Assembly: GCF_027579695.1 (NCBI RefSeq)
Contig: NC_083579.1
Span: 71,657,371-71,721,370, forward strand
DNA from: Neoarius graeffei
Lineage: Eukaryota > Chordata > Actinopteri > Siluriformes > Ariidae
Reading direction: 5' to 3'
DNA length: 64,000 nucleotides
Both the position numbers and the translations under genes were made by a program. Below the pieces are notes generated by a model that worked only from the letters and a program-made list of their open reading frames with translations, had not been told where the DNA came from and searched no databases. Below are positions 42,996-53,575 of the stretch, piece after piece. Every line of letters starts with the position of its first letter. Within the stretch, counting starts at the first letter, position 1.

Positions 42996-43370
42996 GGCGG
43001 CACAGTGGTGTAGTGGTCAGCGCTGCTGCCTCACAGCAAGAAGGTCCGGGTTCGAGCCCCGTGGCTGGCCAGGCCCTTTCTGTGCGGTGTTTGTATGTTC
43101 TCCCCGTGTCCGCATGGGTTTCCTCCAGGTGCTCCGGTTTCCCCTACAGTCCAAAGACATGCAGGTTAGGTTAACTGGTGACTCTAAATTGACCGTAGGT
43201 GTGAATGTGAGTGTGAGGTTGTCTGTGTCTACGTGTCAGCCCTGTGATGACCTGGCGACTTGTCCAGGGTGTACCCCGCCTTTCGCCCGTAGTCAGCTGG
43301 GATAGGCTCCAGCTTGCCTGCGACCCTGTAGAAGGATAAAGCGGCTAGAGATAATGAGATGAGATGAGAA
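42996..43370 (+). mobile_element. DANA/Mermaid-type SINE, duplicate of 39607-39982
   Basis: Plus-strand copy differing by a short deletion in the GTGTGAATGGTTG landmark (here GTGTGAGGTTG). Confidence 0.85.
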
Positions 43371-43548
43371 AAAAAAATTGACCAGGTAATGATCACACTA
43401 GGAATAAATCTGTAGAACTTTTCTAAACAAATGCAGTAGCTGTTAAGAGCACTGTATAAAAACTCCAATAATCATAGTGGTGTTCAGTCACCTGATCCAC
43501 ATAAAATACCAGAAAGGAATTTAAAACCTCATCAGATAACAAACCTCT

Positions 43549-43589
<41 letters not shown>

Positions 43590-43628
43590 TGTTTTAGTAA
43601 GGCTGTTGTGTAAATGTGCAGCACTGTG
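43590..43628 (-). promoter_or_regulatory. 23-RSS of V8, abutted by (CA)n
   Basis: CACAGTG, 23-bp spacer, ACTAAAACA. An approximately 38-bp (CA)n tract (43551-43588) follows the nonamer. Confidence 0.9.
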
Positions 43629-44185
43629 TTCCTTTGCTGCACACTAATAAACAGCAGAGTCTGACTGGCGGAGTTGCGAGATGGTCAGACTTCCTTCAAT
43701 TGTGCTCTGTCTGCTCTGTTTGAATCGATCTTTAAATCCATCCTCATAGTTTGGATCACCCGTTTGTCCAGCAGTATATCCAATTAGATCCATAACTGTG
43801 CTGCTTTTTTGCTGATACCATAACATGAATGGTGCGGTGCTACTATCATGTTTACAAGTGATTGTTATTTCTTCTGTTTCACTGATTAGGATGAATGAAG
43901 TCTGTTCAACTGTCACACAGTTTGCTCTCCCTGTTAAAGCAAAAGAAAAAAAAAGAAAAAAGAGAAATCTTGACGTATTAAAGTGAATGTGAGTGCATCA
44001 ATAAGACAGATGTTCAGTCAAATTGAGTAACTGTTTTATCTTGTTCATATGTTTTTTTTTTGTTGTTTAAAAAATGTCAGTATGATGCAAGATTATTAAA
44101 TGGTCCTACCAACAATCAAAATGAAAAACACACAGAGTTCCCAAGAACCATCCATCCTCATGAGGCACAGCTTCAGTGAACACAT
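43629..44185 (-). pseudogene. V8: family A V segment inactivated by one nonsense change
   Basis: The leader (44185-44110) and V exon (43930-43629) match V6 almost base for base. At 43644-43646 the Tyr codon before the second conserved Cys is TAG instead of TAC, so translation ends at ...SDSAVY. Splice sites, promoter and RSS are intact. Rearranged transcripts would be non-productive unless the change lies in a region trimmed or the allele varies. It could be a polymorphic or very recent pseudogene. Confidence 0.88.
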
Positions 44186-44743
44186 TGAGATGAGACTTTA
44201 TACCGTTACAGAGGGGTGGGATGTGTTCAGCTTCCACGTATAAACCAGGAAGTCCCTGAAAAGCAGTAAAAGAAAAAAAAAAATAGGTCTTGTTTCAAAT
44301 TGTCGTATTAAAATTGTATTTTTTTTTTAAATTACCATGTTGTTCTTGCAATTTTGCTGTATTCTTAAAATTTCTAAGAATGAAACTTTGAGGCAAAGTA
44401 GAGGACCTTAATGTCTGATAGCTATGAAAAAAAAGTAAGAAATCAGAAGTATACCGTAACTACCTGGATATTTTAAATTGTTTCTACTGTAATCAATGTT
44501 CATCTCATGTAAATCCTTTTTTCTTTCATAGGTTTACTTGCAGACCTACATGTTGGGAAAGGATTAAAGTCAGAGAATTAATAAAAGAGAAAAATATATG
44601 ATATACTGTTTTCTACAACATAACATCATTAGTTTCAATTGTATAAAAAGAATCAACATAATAGTTCTCAGTTACCAGATGCTTATAAACACCAGATGGT
44701 AATAGAAAACCCACTCCAGATAACACACTTGTGATGTGTGAGA

Positions 44744-44782
44744 TGTTTTAGTAAGGCTGTTGTGTAAGTGTGCAGCACTGTG
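44744..44782 (-). promoter_or_regulatory. 23-RSS of V9
   Basis: CACAGTG, 23-bp spacer, ACTAAAACA on the minus strand. Confidence 0.9.
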
Positions 44783-45300
44783 CTGACTGGCTGCACAGTA
44801 ATAAACAGCAGAATCTGACTGACGGAGATTAGAGATGGTCAGACGTCCTGTAAGTGTGTCCTCTCTGCTTATTTTGAACTGATCTTTAAATTCATCCTCA
44901 TACTTTGGATCACTCAGTGCTGTATAGGTATATCCGATCAGTGCCATAACTGTCTGGCGGTTTTGCTGATACCAATACATACGATCTAAGATATTGTTGT
45001 CATGGCTACAATTGATTGTAATGGTTTTGGTTTCATCGACTAGGATTGATGGAGTCTGTTGAATTGTTACACAGTTTGCATTCCCTGTTGAAGCAAAAAA
45101 GAAATATTTGTCAAAAAAAATGAAATTAAAAACACACTATCATTTCAATGGATTAGAGTCAATATGATAATTAATTAATTAATTAATTAATTAATTAATT
45201 AATACAGTCCATGAGTCCTACCGAAAAACAAAATGAAGAAAACACAGAGTCCACAAGAACCATACATCCTTCTGAGCCACAGCCTGAGTGAGTCTGACAT
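44783..45300 (-). CDS. V9: family B T-cell receptor V segment, intact
   Basis: The leader is 45300-45222 (MSDSLRLWLRRMYGSCGLCV, then FFILFF), donor GTAGG. The intron contains an expanded (TTAA)n tract (45170-45202). The V exon is 45084-44783, open, with Cys in TINCSHDN, RMYWYQQNRQ, YTYTALSDPKYED, FKISRED and Cys in SDSAVYYCAASQ. It differs from V5 and V7 mainly in CDR1 (NNILDR). Confidence 0.88.
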
Positions 45301-45385
45301 GTTAGAGCATTGACATTTCATTTACACTATTAGAGGTGGGTTGGGTGTGATGATGTGACGAGCTTCCACATTTAAACAAGGAAGT

Positions 45386-45421
<36 letters not shown>

Positions 45422-45714
45422 ATTAAGATATTATATCTCCCCCTATTGACCCCAAACTGCACTGATCCTTACAGATGTGGAACTGAACCTGAAGATATAT
45501 CAAAACATATATGAATATCAAGCATTCATTAAAAGATTAGAACAGAAACAATCACAAAAACAACTGAATGTGTTTAAAGATGAAAAGAAGTTTATTTAAG
45601 AACTCATTAAATAGAAAAAGTACATTTTAAAACAATAAAAGCAAAGGCAAGCACACGAGTAGTTAAAAATAAATATTAAAAATAAATTTCATATAAAATT
45701 TATTGGAAAGCTGC

Positions 45715-46250
45715 TTTAAACAAGAATGCATTAAGCCCTGATTTGAATGAACTGATAGTATTTAGCAGACCTCAGGTATTCTGGAACCTTCTTCCACGAG
45801 TCAGGAAGACGGAAACTAAACGCTGCCTCGCTTCATTTGGTTTTGATTCAGGGAACACTGAGTAAACCAGTGCCAGATAACCTGAGAGGTCTGGATGCTT
45901 CATAGCGAACATGTAAATCAGAGATGTACAGTATTTAGGCCTGAGACCATTTAGTGCTTTATTTCATTTTCATTTCATTTCATTTTATTTGAAAGGGACC
46001 ATGTGCAGTTAAAAACATAAATGTTGCCATTTGATGCATTGCACCAGAGTTAGCCTTAGGCTAATTTACATCTGCAGTCCCTACTTAATGGCACAGAAAA
46101 AATCACTCAGCAAGTGTTGACATGAATATTACTTTAGAGACAAGTAATAGTATTTTAAACTCTATCGTTTGACACACAGGAAGCCATTGCAGTGATTTGA
46201 GGAACGCTGTAATACAGTGCACTTTCTTGATGGAGTTTTATAAAACGTTA
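45715..46250 (-). mobile_element. LINE RT relic with a 170-bp nested insertion
   Basis: The usual relic of the V-unit spacer, split by an insertion at 45962-46131. CTTTA is duplicated at 45957-45961 and 46132-46136. The insert starts with a (TTTCA)n tract and has no ORF, so it is a short retro-element of unknown type. Confidence 0.6.
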
Positions 46251-46289
46251 TGTAACAGAGCTGAGTGTGAAAGAAGAATTCAGTGGAAG

Positions 46290-46365
46290 AATATTGACAT
46301 TTCATTTGCACTATTAGAGGTGGGTTGGGTGTGATGATGTGATGAGCTTCCACATTTAAACAAGG
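46290..46365 (-). promoter_or_regulatory. family B promoter block without leader or V exon
   Basis: It carries the B block (complement of GAGCTTCCACATTTAAACAA) and a short (GA)n. The leader is replaced by LINE-relic sequence, so it is a deletion relic. Confidence 0.5.
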
Positions 46366-46507
46366 AAGTCAGCAAGAGAGAGAGAGATGAGATATCTGAT
46401 TGAGATATATCTCCCCTTATTGACTCCAAACCGTACTGATCCTTACAGATGTGGAACTGAACCTGAAGATATCTCAAAAAATATATGAATATAAAACATT
46501 CAATAAA

Positions 46508-46575
46508 ACAAAATGAAAAACACATAGTTCCCAAGAACCATCCATCCTCATGAGGCACAGCTTCCGTGAACACAT
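46508..46575 (-). pseudogene. orphan family A leader exon, broken
   Basis: It starts MCSRKLCLMRMDGSWEL, the family A signal peptide, then loses two bases (CTATGTG in place of CTCTGTGTG). It runs into spacer sequence without the GTAGG donor. The V exon that should follow is missing, and a B promoter relic sits there instead. The family A promoter block lies upstream (46600-46645). Confidence 0.7.
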
Positions 46576-47365
46576 TGATATGAGACTTTATACTGTTACA
46601 GAGAGGTGGGATGTGTTCAGCTTCCACATATAAACCAGGAAGTTCCCTAAAAGCAGTAAAAGCAAAGATTGAGGTCTTGACTGAAATCATTGTATTAAAA
46701 TTGTAATTTTGTAAAAACTAGCATGTTCTTCTTGCGATTTCTTTGTATTCTTAAAATTCCTAAAGCAGAGGAGCTTAAATTTAGATATCTATTAAAAAAC
46801 AAGTAAGAAATCAGAAGTATAACTACCTGGATGTTATAAATTGTTTTTAGTGTAATTGATGTTTGTGAGTGCGCAGGCACTTACAGATATATGTGCAGCG
46901 GAAGACAGCTTTAGAATGGTGTACCAAGCCAAATAGAGAGACAGGAATCAAGGTCAGTAAACACGCTAGGGTCGGGCGACCGGCAAACAGAATATCAGAG
47001 GTAAACAGAGATCGAGGAAATGAGAAACACTAGCAAAGGTCAGAATGGTAGAAAGGCAGTCAGAGAGATAACAAGGCTTGATATGATCAGTGGACCAGAA
47101 CGATACAGTACTTCACATTGAGTGCTTGTTTGACTGGTGTTTATACAACCCCGATTCCAAAAAAGTTGGGACAAAGTACAAATTGTAAATAAAAGCAGAA
47201 TGCAATAATTTACAAATCCCAGAAAACAGATATTGTATTCACAATAACATAGACAACATATCAAATGTCGAAAGTGAGACAGTTTGAAATTTCATGCAAA
47301 ATATTGGCTCATTTGAAATTTCATGACAGCAGCACATCTCAAAAAAGCTGGGACAGGGGCAATAA

Positions 47366-48079
47366 GGCCAAGTTTACATTAGACCGTATCTGTCTTGTTT
47401 TCTTCGCGGATGCACTGTCCGTTTACATTAAAACGCCTGGAAACGCCGGGAAACGGGAATCCGCCAGGGTCCACGTATTCAATCCAGATCGTGTCTGGTC
47501 CAGTGCTGTGTAAACATTGAGAATACGCGGATATGCTGTGCTGAGCTCTAGCTGGCGTCGTCATTGGACAACGTCACTGTGACATCCACCTTCCTGATTT
47601 GCTGGCGTTGGTCATGTGACGCGACTGCTGAAAAACGGCGCGGACTTCCGCCTTGTATCACCTTTCATTACAGAGTATAAAAGTATGAAAATACTGCAAA
47701 TACTGATGCAAATACTGCCCATTGTGTAGTTATGATTGTCTTTAGGCTTGCCATCCTTCCACTTGCAAGTGGTAAGTGACGCGCATGCCCGACATGCACT
47801 GAGATCACACACACAGCGGCTCAGTCCCAAATCACTGCTCGTGCGCTCCACTCGCGCGCTCTGTGAGCTGCGCAGGGCCGGAGTGCGCACCCTCCAGAGG
47901 GCACTCGCTGTTCAGGGCGGAGTGATTTGGAGCGCAGGATGCCTGCGGAGCCGAGCGTATCCGTGTATTGGCGTTGCTGTGTGCACGCGAATCGTGTATT
48001 GGCATTGCTGTGTGCACACTAATTGTTTTAAAAATGTTAATCTGATGATCTGCTGATACGGTCTAATGTAAACCCCACC
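47366..48079. mobile_element. Harbinger-like MITE nested in the Tc1
   Basis: A 714-bp GC-richer insert with inverted ends (GGCCAAGTTTACATTAGACC and its near-complement GGTCTAATGTAAACCCCACC) and a 3-bp TAA duplication. Both features are typical of PIF/Harbinger. It has no transposase. Near its right end is a tandem pair of about 30 bp (CGTGTATTGGCGTTGCTGTG). ORFs across it are not conserved. Confidence 0.75.
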
Positions 48080-48223
48080 TAAGAGGCTGGAAAAGTTAAA
48101 GGTACAAAAAAGGAACAGCTGGAGGACCAAATTACAACTCATTAGGTCAATTGGCAATAGGTCATTAACATAACTGGGTATAAAAAGAGCATCTTGGAGT
48201 GGCAGCGGCTCTCAGAAGTAAAG

Positions 48224-49246
48224 ATGGGAAGAGGATCACCAATCCCCCTAATTCTGCGCCGACAAATAGTGGAGCGATATTAGAAAGGAGTTCGACAGTG
48301 TAAAATTGCAAAGAGTTTGAACATATCATCATCTACAGTGCATAATATCATCAAAAGATTCAGAGAATCTGGAAGAATCTCTGTGCATAAGGGTCAAGGC
48401 CGGAAAACCATACTGGGTGCCCGTGATCTTTGGGCCCTTAGACGGCAATCCATCACATACAGGCATGCTTCTGTATTGGAAATCACAAAATGAGCTCAGG
48501 AATATTTCCAGAGAACATTATCTGTGAACACAATTCACCGTGCCATCTGCCATTGCCAGCTAAAACTCTATAGTTCAAAGAAGAAGCCGTATCTAAACAT
48601 GATCCAGAAGCGCAGACGTCTTCTCTGGGCCAGGGCTCATTTAAAATGGACTGTGGCAAAGTGGAAAACTGTTCTGTGGTCAGACGAATCAAAATTTGAA
48701 GTTCTTTATGGAAATCAGGGACTCCACGTCATTCGGACTAAAGAGGAGAAGGACGACCCAAGTTGTTATCAGCACTCAGTTCAGAAGCCTGCATCTCTGA
48801 TGGTATGGGGTTGCATTAGTGCATGTGGCATGGGCAGCTTACACATCTGGAAAGACACCATCAATGCTGAAAGGTATATCCAGGTTCTAGAGCAACATAT
48901 GCTCCCATCCAGACGACATCTCTTTCAGGGAAGACCTTGCATTTTCTAACATGACAATGCCAAACCACATACTGCATCAATTACAGCATCATGGCTGCGT
49001 AGAAGAAGGGTCCGGGTACTGAACTGGCCAGCCTGCAGTCCAGATCTTTCACCCATAGAAAACATTTGGCGCATCATAAAACGGAAGATACGACAAAAAA
49101 GACCTAAGACAGTTGAACAACTAGAATCCTACATTAGACAAGAATGGGTTAACATTCCTATCCCTAAACTTGAGCAACTTGTCTCCTCAGTCCCCAGACG
49201 TTTACAGACTGTTGTAAAGAGAAAAGGGGATGTCTCACAGTGGTAA
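48224..49246 (+). pseudogene. Tc1 DD34E transposase, disrupted
   Basis: Collinear from MGRGSPIPLILRRQIVERY to the terminal GDVSQW (about 340 codons). Stops occur after ERY, after LEITK and before HDNAKPH. The helix-turn-helix (AKSLNISSSTVHNIIKRF) and the catalytic residues ([22 protein letters not shown]; 34 between the last two) are still recognisable. Confidence 0.85.
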
Positions 49247-49605
49247 ACATGGCCTTGTCCCAACTTTTTTGAGATGTGTTGTTGTCATGAAATTTAAAAT
49301 CACCTAATTGTTCTCTTTAAATGATACATTTTCTCAGTTTAAACATTTGATATGTCATCTATGTTCTATTCTGAATAAAATATGGAATTTTGAAACTTCC
49401 ATATCATTGCATTCCGTTTTTATTTAAAATTTGTACTTTGTCCCAACTTTTTTGGAATCGGGGTTGTATACAGGGGCAGGTGATGAGGAAATGGATATCA
49501 GCTGTGTGGTAGAAGGCGGGAGACAGAGGGTGCTGTGTGTTCTGGGAGTTGTAGTTTGAGCTGTCCATGTTTGTAGTCAGCTCTTCACCAGCGGGTTTAC
49601 TGACA

Positions 49606-52493
49606 GAGCCCCCCCAAGGTTTTACCTCCAGGAGCTAAAATCTTTTGTGGGCGTCCTCGACCTCTAGGTGCTGGTTTGCTGGGATGCTGAGCATGGAAAT
49701 CCTGCTTGAGCAGCGGGTTGAGGATGTCTTTCAACTTTACCCAACTCTGTTCCTCCGGCCCATATCCTTCACAATCTACCAGGTACTCGATCTGTCCGCC
49801 TCTTCGCCTGGAGTCGAGGATCTTGTTGACCTGGTAGATGAGTTCTCTGTTGAGGTTCAGAGAGGGATGGTCTAGAGTGGGTGTGTTTTCAGAGAGCAGA
49901 CCTGGAATGATGGGTTTAAGATTGGATACATGGAAAGTGGGAGAGATTCTGCTGTGTGGTGGAAATTCTAGTTGGTAAGAGACATCATTGATGCACCGTA
50001 GTACCTTGAAGGGTCCGATGTAACATGGCTGGCGCTTCTTACAGGTTTGTGTCTCTCATACGTTCTTTGTTGCCACCTGTACTCAATCTCCCAGAAGGTA
50101 TGTGGGGGTCTCTCCTCTCTGATGATCAACATAGGCTTTGTATTTTGTTCAGACAACTTCTAGTCAGTGGTGAACCTCCTCCTCCCAAAAACAGTTTGGC
50201 TGCGTTTGAACCATTCATTCATCGACTGCCTGGACTTGACTGGGTATGCCATCCCAGGGGAACAAGGGTGGTTGGCAGCAGAGTATGCACTGGATCAGTG
50301 TTAGCTGACTCGCAGAATGCTTCAGTGAGTTCTGTGCATACTTGGCCCATGGCAGGAAACATGCCCAGTCCCCCTGGTTGTGCATGCAGTAGATGCATAG
50401 GAAGCAGCCGATCTCCTGGTTGGCCTGCTTAACCTGCCCATTGGACTGGGGGTGGTAACCCGATGTAAGGCTAACGGACACTCCCAGTCTCTCCATGAAG
50501 CATGACCAAAACTTGGATATGAACTGAGGACCTCAGTTACTTATGATGTCCTCTGGGATGCTGTAGTAGAGGAAGACTTGATGATACAGGAGTTCTGCTG
50601 TTTGGGCAGCAGTGGGAATGCCCAGAAGAGGGATGAGCCTCAAGGCCTTCAAGAACCGGTCTATGGTGACCATGATTGTGGAGTTGTTTTGGGATGCAGG
50701 AAGGTCTATGATGAAGTCAATCGCCAACTGTGACCATGGTCGCTGTGGGATAGGTAGAGGCATAAGTTTGCCAGCCAGAGGAGCTCAGGGAACCTTGGCT
50801 TGTGTGCAGTCAGAACAGGAAGCAACAAAATGGTTGATCTCGGTCAACATGTTATCCCACCAGTACCTATTCTTCAGCATTTGGTAGGTGCGATAGCTGT
50901 TGGGGTGACCGGTGGCAGGAGAGGAGTGGACCCAGGTGATGAGCTTGCTATGTAGATATGTGGGCACAAAGAGAAGACCAGATGGGATGTTGTTGGGAGT
51001 AGTCTGAGGTTGAGACTTACGAATTTTGCTTTCCAAATCCCATGTGATGGACTGGATGAAATGTTGGGGTGGGATGATGGGTTGGGATTCTGTGTCTCTG
51101 GGTGACAGATCTACAGCCCGGGACACAGCATCCGCTTTAGTGTTCTTGGACCCTGGTCAGAAGGAGAGAAGTTAAACCGGGTAAAGAATAGTGCCCACCT
51201 GACCTGATGTGGATTCAGCCTATTGGCCTTCTTGAGATACTCTAGATTCTTGTGGTCAGTTAAGATGGTGAACAGGTGAGTTGCTCCCTCCAGCCAGTGT
51301 TGCCACCCTTCTAGGGCTAGCTTGATGGCCAGCAGCTCATGATTGCCCAAGTCATAGTTCCTCTCCGCAGGGGTAAGCTTTTTGGAGAAAAAGGCCACTG
51401 GGTGTAGTTTTGGCCTTTCTCCAAATTGTTGGGAAAGGATGGCTCCAACTCCTGTGTCAGAGGCATCCACCTCTACGACAAATGGCTTCGTGGGGTCTGG
51501 ATGTTGGAGAATGGGAGCCGATGTGAATGCGGCCTTGAGCTGGTTGAAGGCTTCTTCTGCCTGAGGATTCCACCCAAGGCACTTGGGACCCTTTTTCAGG
51601 AGGTTGATCAAAGTTGAGGCCAAAGTGCCGAAGTTCCTGATGAATCAGTGGTAGAAGTTGGCAAAACCTAGAAACCTCTGGAGGTCCTTGACTGACTTGG
51701 GTTGCGGCCATGAGGTGACGGCCGAGACTTTGGCTGAATCCATACTGACTCCTTCTAAGCTGATGATGTAGCCCAAGAAGGAGATCTTGTCTAGGTGGAA
51801 TCCGTGCTTCTTGGCCTTGACGTAGAGGTGGTTTTCAAGCAGCTGTTTAGGTACGGCTCTGACATGGCTTTAATGACTGTGGAAATCTGAAGAGTAAATC
51901 AAAATGTCATCTATGTATGTGATGACATACTTTCCCAGCATGTCCCACAGTACTTCGTTGATGAAACGTTGGAATACACTGGGAGCTGAAGATAGTCCCT
52001 ACGGCATGACCCGGTATTCAAAGTGACCAGTGGTTGTACTGAACACTGTCTTCCACTCATCACCTCATTTAATCCAGATCAAATTGTAGGCACTTCTGAG
52101 ATCCAGCTTGGAAAAGATCTTGGCCGATCTGAGTTGTTCCAGAGCTGCTGGTACCAGTGAGAGAGGATATGGGTACTTGATGGTGACCTCATTTAGCCCT
52201 CGATAGTCAGTGCAGGGTTGTATTCCACCTCCTCATTTCTCTACAAAGAAGAAGCCGGCCGAGGCAAGAGATTTCGATGGCCCGATGTAACCTTGTTTGA
52301 GAGTTTCTTGGATGTATTCCTCCATGATGGCGAGTTCTTTCTGGGAAAGGGGATAAATGTGCCCTCGTGGTGGTGCCGTGCCCGGTACCAGTTCGATGGC
52401 ACAGTCATAGGGTCTATGCAGTGGTAGTCCACAGGCCTTCCCCTTACTGAAGACCTCAGAAAGATCCTGGTAGCATTCAGGAACATTGTCCAT
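49606..52493 (-). pseudogene. Gypsy pol: RT, RNase H, integrase, chromodomain (broken)
   Basis: RT begins near 52493 ([27 protein letters not shown]) and retains the catalytic YIDDILIY box near 51905. RNase H follows ([16 protein letters not shown], near 51470-51390). The integrase zinc-binding part has HSSPATGH and CSDCTQ (about 50950-50800). The integrase core starts [13 protein letters not shown]. At the second catalytic site the Asp is Asn and the next codon is a stop (about 50533). At the third the usual Glu after NGQV is Lys. A C-terminal chromodomain reads [13 protein letters not shown], then SWVKLKDIL (about 49800-49720). Several frameshifts separate the parts. Confidence 0.85.
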
Positions 52494-52598
52494 GGAGGCT
52501 GGAAGTGGGCTCTCTACTGAGGTAGAGGAGACAATGAGTTGAGGACAAGAGAGGCAGCTCTGTAAGCATGTAGGTGACCACTGGAGTATTTCCTTGTT

Positions 52599-52886
52599 CT
52601 ACCAGGAGATGAGGGGGTCATGCAGTTGTAACCAGGGGTAGCCAAGGATGATATCATGGTGATCAGTGGTCATGATGTACAAGGATATCAATTCGTGATG
52701 GAGGGCTCCTGCTTGTATTTGAAGTGGCTGTGTCCGGGAAGTAGCCAGGCCGTCGCCTATGGGTCCGCCATCGATGGTCCGGATGCTAAGCGCACTCTGC
52801 AGAGAGGTGACTGGCAGGTGGAGCTCCTGTACGAGAGCTTTGCTGATGAAGTTCCCCTCTGCTCCTGAATCTCTGAAGGCAGACAT
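52599..52886 (-). pseudogene. Gypsy aspartic protease fragment
   Basis: An open piece with the active-site motif RDSGAEGNFISKALV and a downstream DIILGYPWLQLHDP, the two landmark motifs of Ty3/Gypsy proteases. It lies between Gag and RT as expected, but not in one frame with either. Confidence 0.75.
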
Positions 52887-53089
52887 GAGTGGAGGATGCC
52901 AACTTCAGTAATACGGGGATTTTGAAGGCCTTAGAGTGGTGCTTTCTCACCAGACTTAGGGAGGAAGTGGATCTCTCAGTGGAGGTTCCCCGGACAGGTC
53001 GAACTGGACAGCACTGGAGGTTGTGATCGGTGCTCCCACAGTAGTAAAATGAACCCTTGGGTTCGTGGTTGAAAACCTTCTTGAAGAGG

Positions 53090-53575
53090 GAGAATAGTCT
53101 ATGTCTATTTCTTATCTAGAGTGTTTATACTGTTTATATTGTTTATTTCAGTTATTCTATTTTTAGCGGAGCTCCCAGCAGAGCACCAAAAAATGGTAAA
53201 CCCATTGAGTCGATTTTTTGTGGTTTGCCCGTGTACGTGTACCACCAGTCATACACACCGCCAAGTGGCCAGTGTTAGTAATTACCAGTCATACACACCA
53301 CCTAGTGGCCAGTGTTAGTAATTACCAGTCATACACACTGCCTAGTGGCCAGTGCTAGCCAGTAAAGAAATAAAACAAAAGAGACTTGCTATGATATAAG
53401 AAAATTCTACAACCCAGAAACAGATGGGAGCTCCGCTTTTAGGCAGTGCCTAAATCTATATATTATTTATTGCACTGCCTGTTTGCACCGTGGGTCAGAG
53501 AGGACTGAAATTTCATCTGTGCTGTATGTTGAGCATGTATAGCATATATGACAATCAAGTTGACTTGACTTGAGA
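53090..53575 (+). mobile_element. retro-element 3' tail inserted in gag
   Basis: Sequence foreign to gag, with three 40-bp tandem repeats and a 3' end TGACAATCAAGTTGACTTGA similar to the tails of fish non-LTR elements. No ORF. Exact ends and target duplication are unclear. Confidence 0.5.
53245..53364 (+). repeat. three tandem 40-bp repeats
   Basis: Units at 53245, 53285 and 53325, each starting CCAGTCATACACAC and holding AGTGGCCAGTG, with 2-6 differences between units. Confidence 0.85.

Larger units (their letters stand above)
47146..49466 (+). mobile_element. Tc1 (DD34E) transposon inside the LTR, itself interrupted
   Basis: It has perfect 40-bp terminal inverted repeats starting CAACCCCGATTCC and TA at both ends (47144-47145, 49467-49468). 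The total is 2321 bp, of which 714 bp is a nested Harbinger-like MITE (47366-48079). It contains a transposase pseudogene. Confidence 0.9.
46864..49605 (-). repeat. 3' LTR of the Gypsy element, split by a Tc1
   Basis: The LTR parts are 46864-47145 and 49467-49605; the centre is a Tc1 insertion. On the plus strand it starts TGTGAGTGCGCAGG and ends GGTTTACTGACA. Scattered differences from the other LTR (for example GCGACCG for ACAATCG) indicate an old insertion. The polypurine-like GGGGGGG run lies just inside at 49606-49616. Confidence 0.85.

Noticed and set aside
47736..48056. 106-codon Arg-rich ORF
   Set aside because: It lies wholly inside the Harbinger-like MITE, is GC-driven and is overlapped by other ORFs on the opposite strand.
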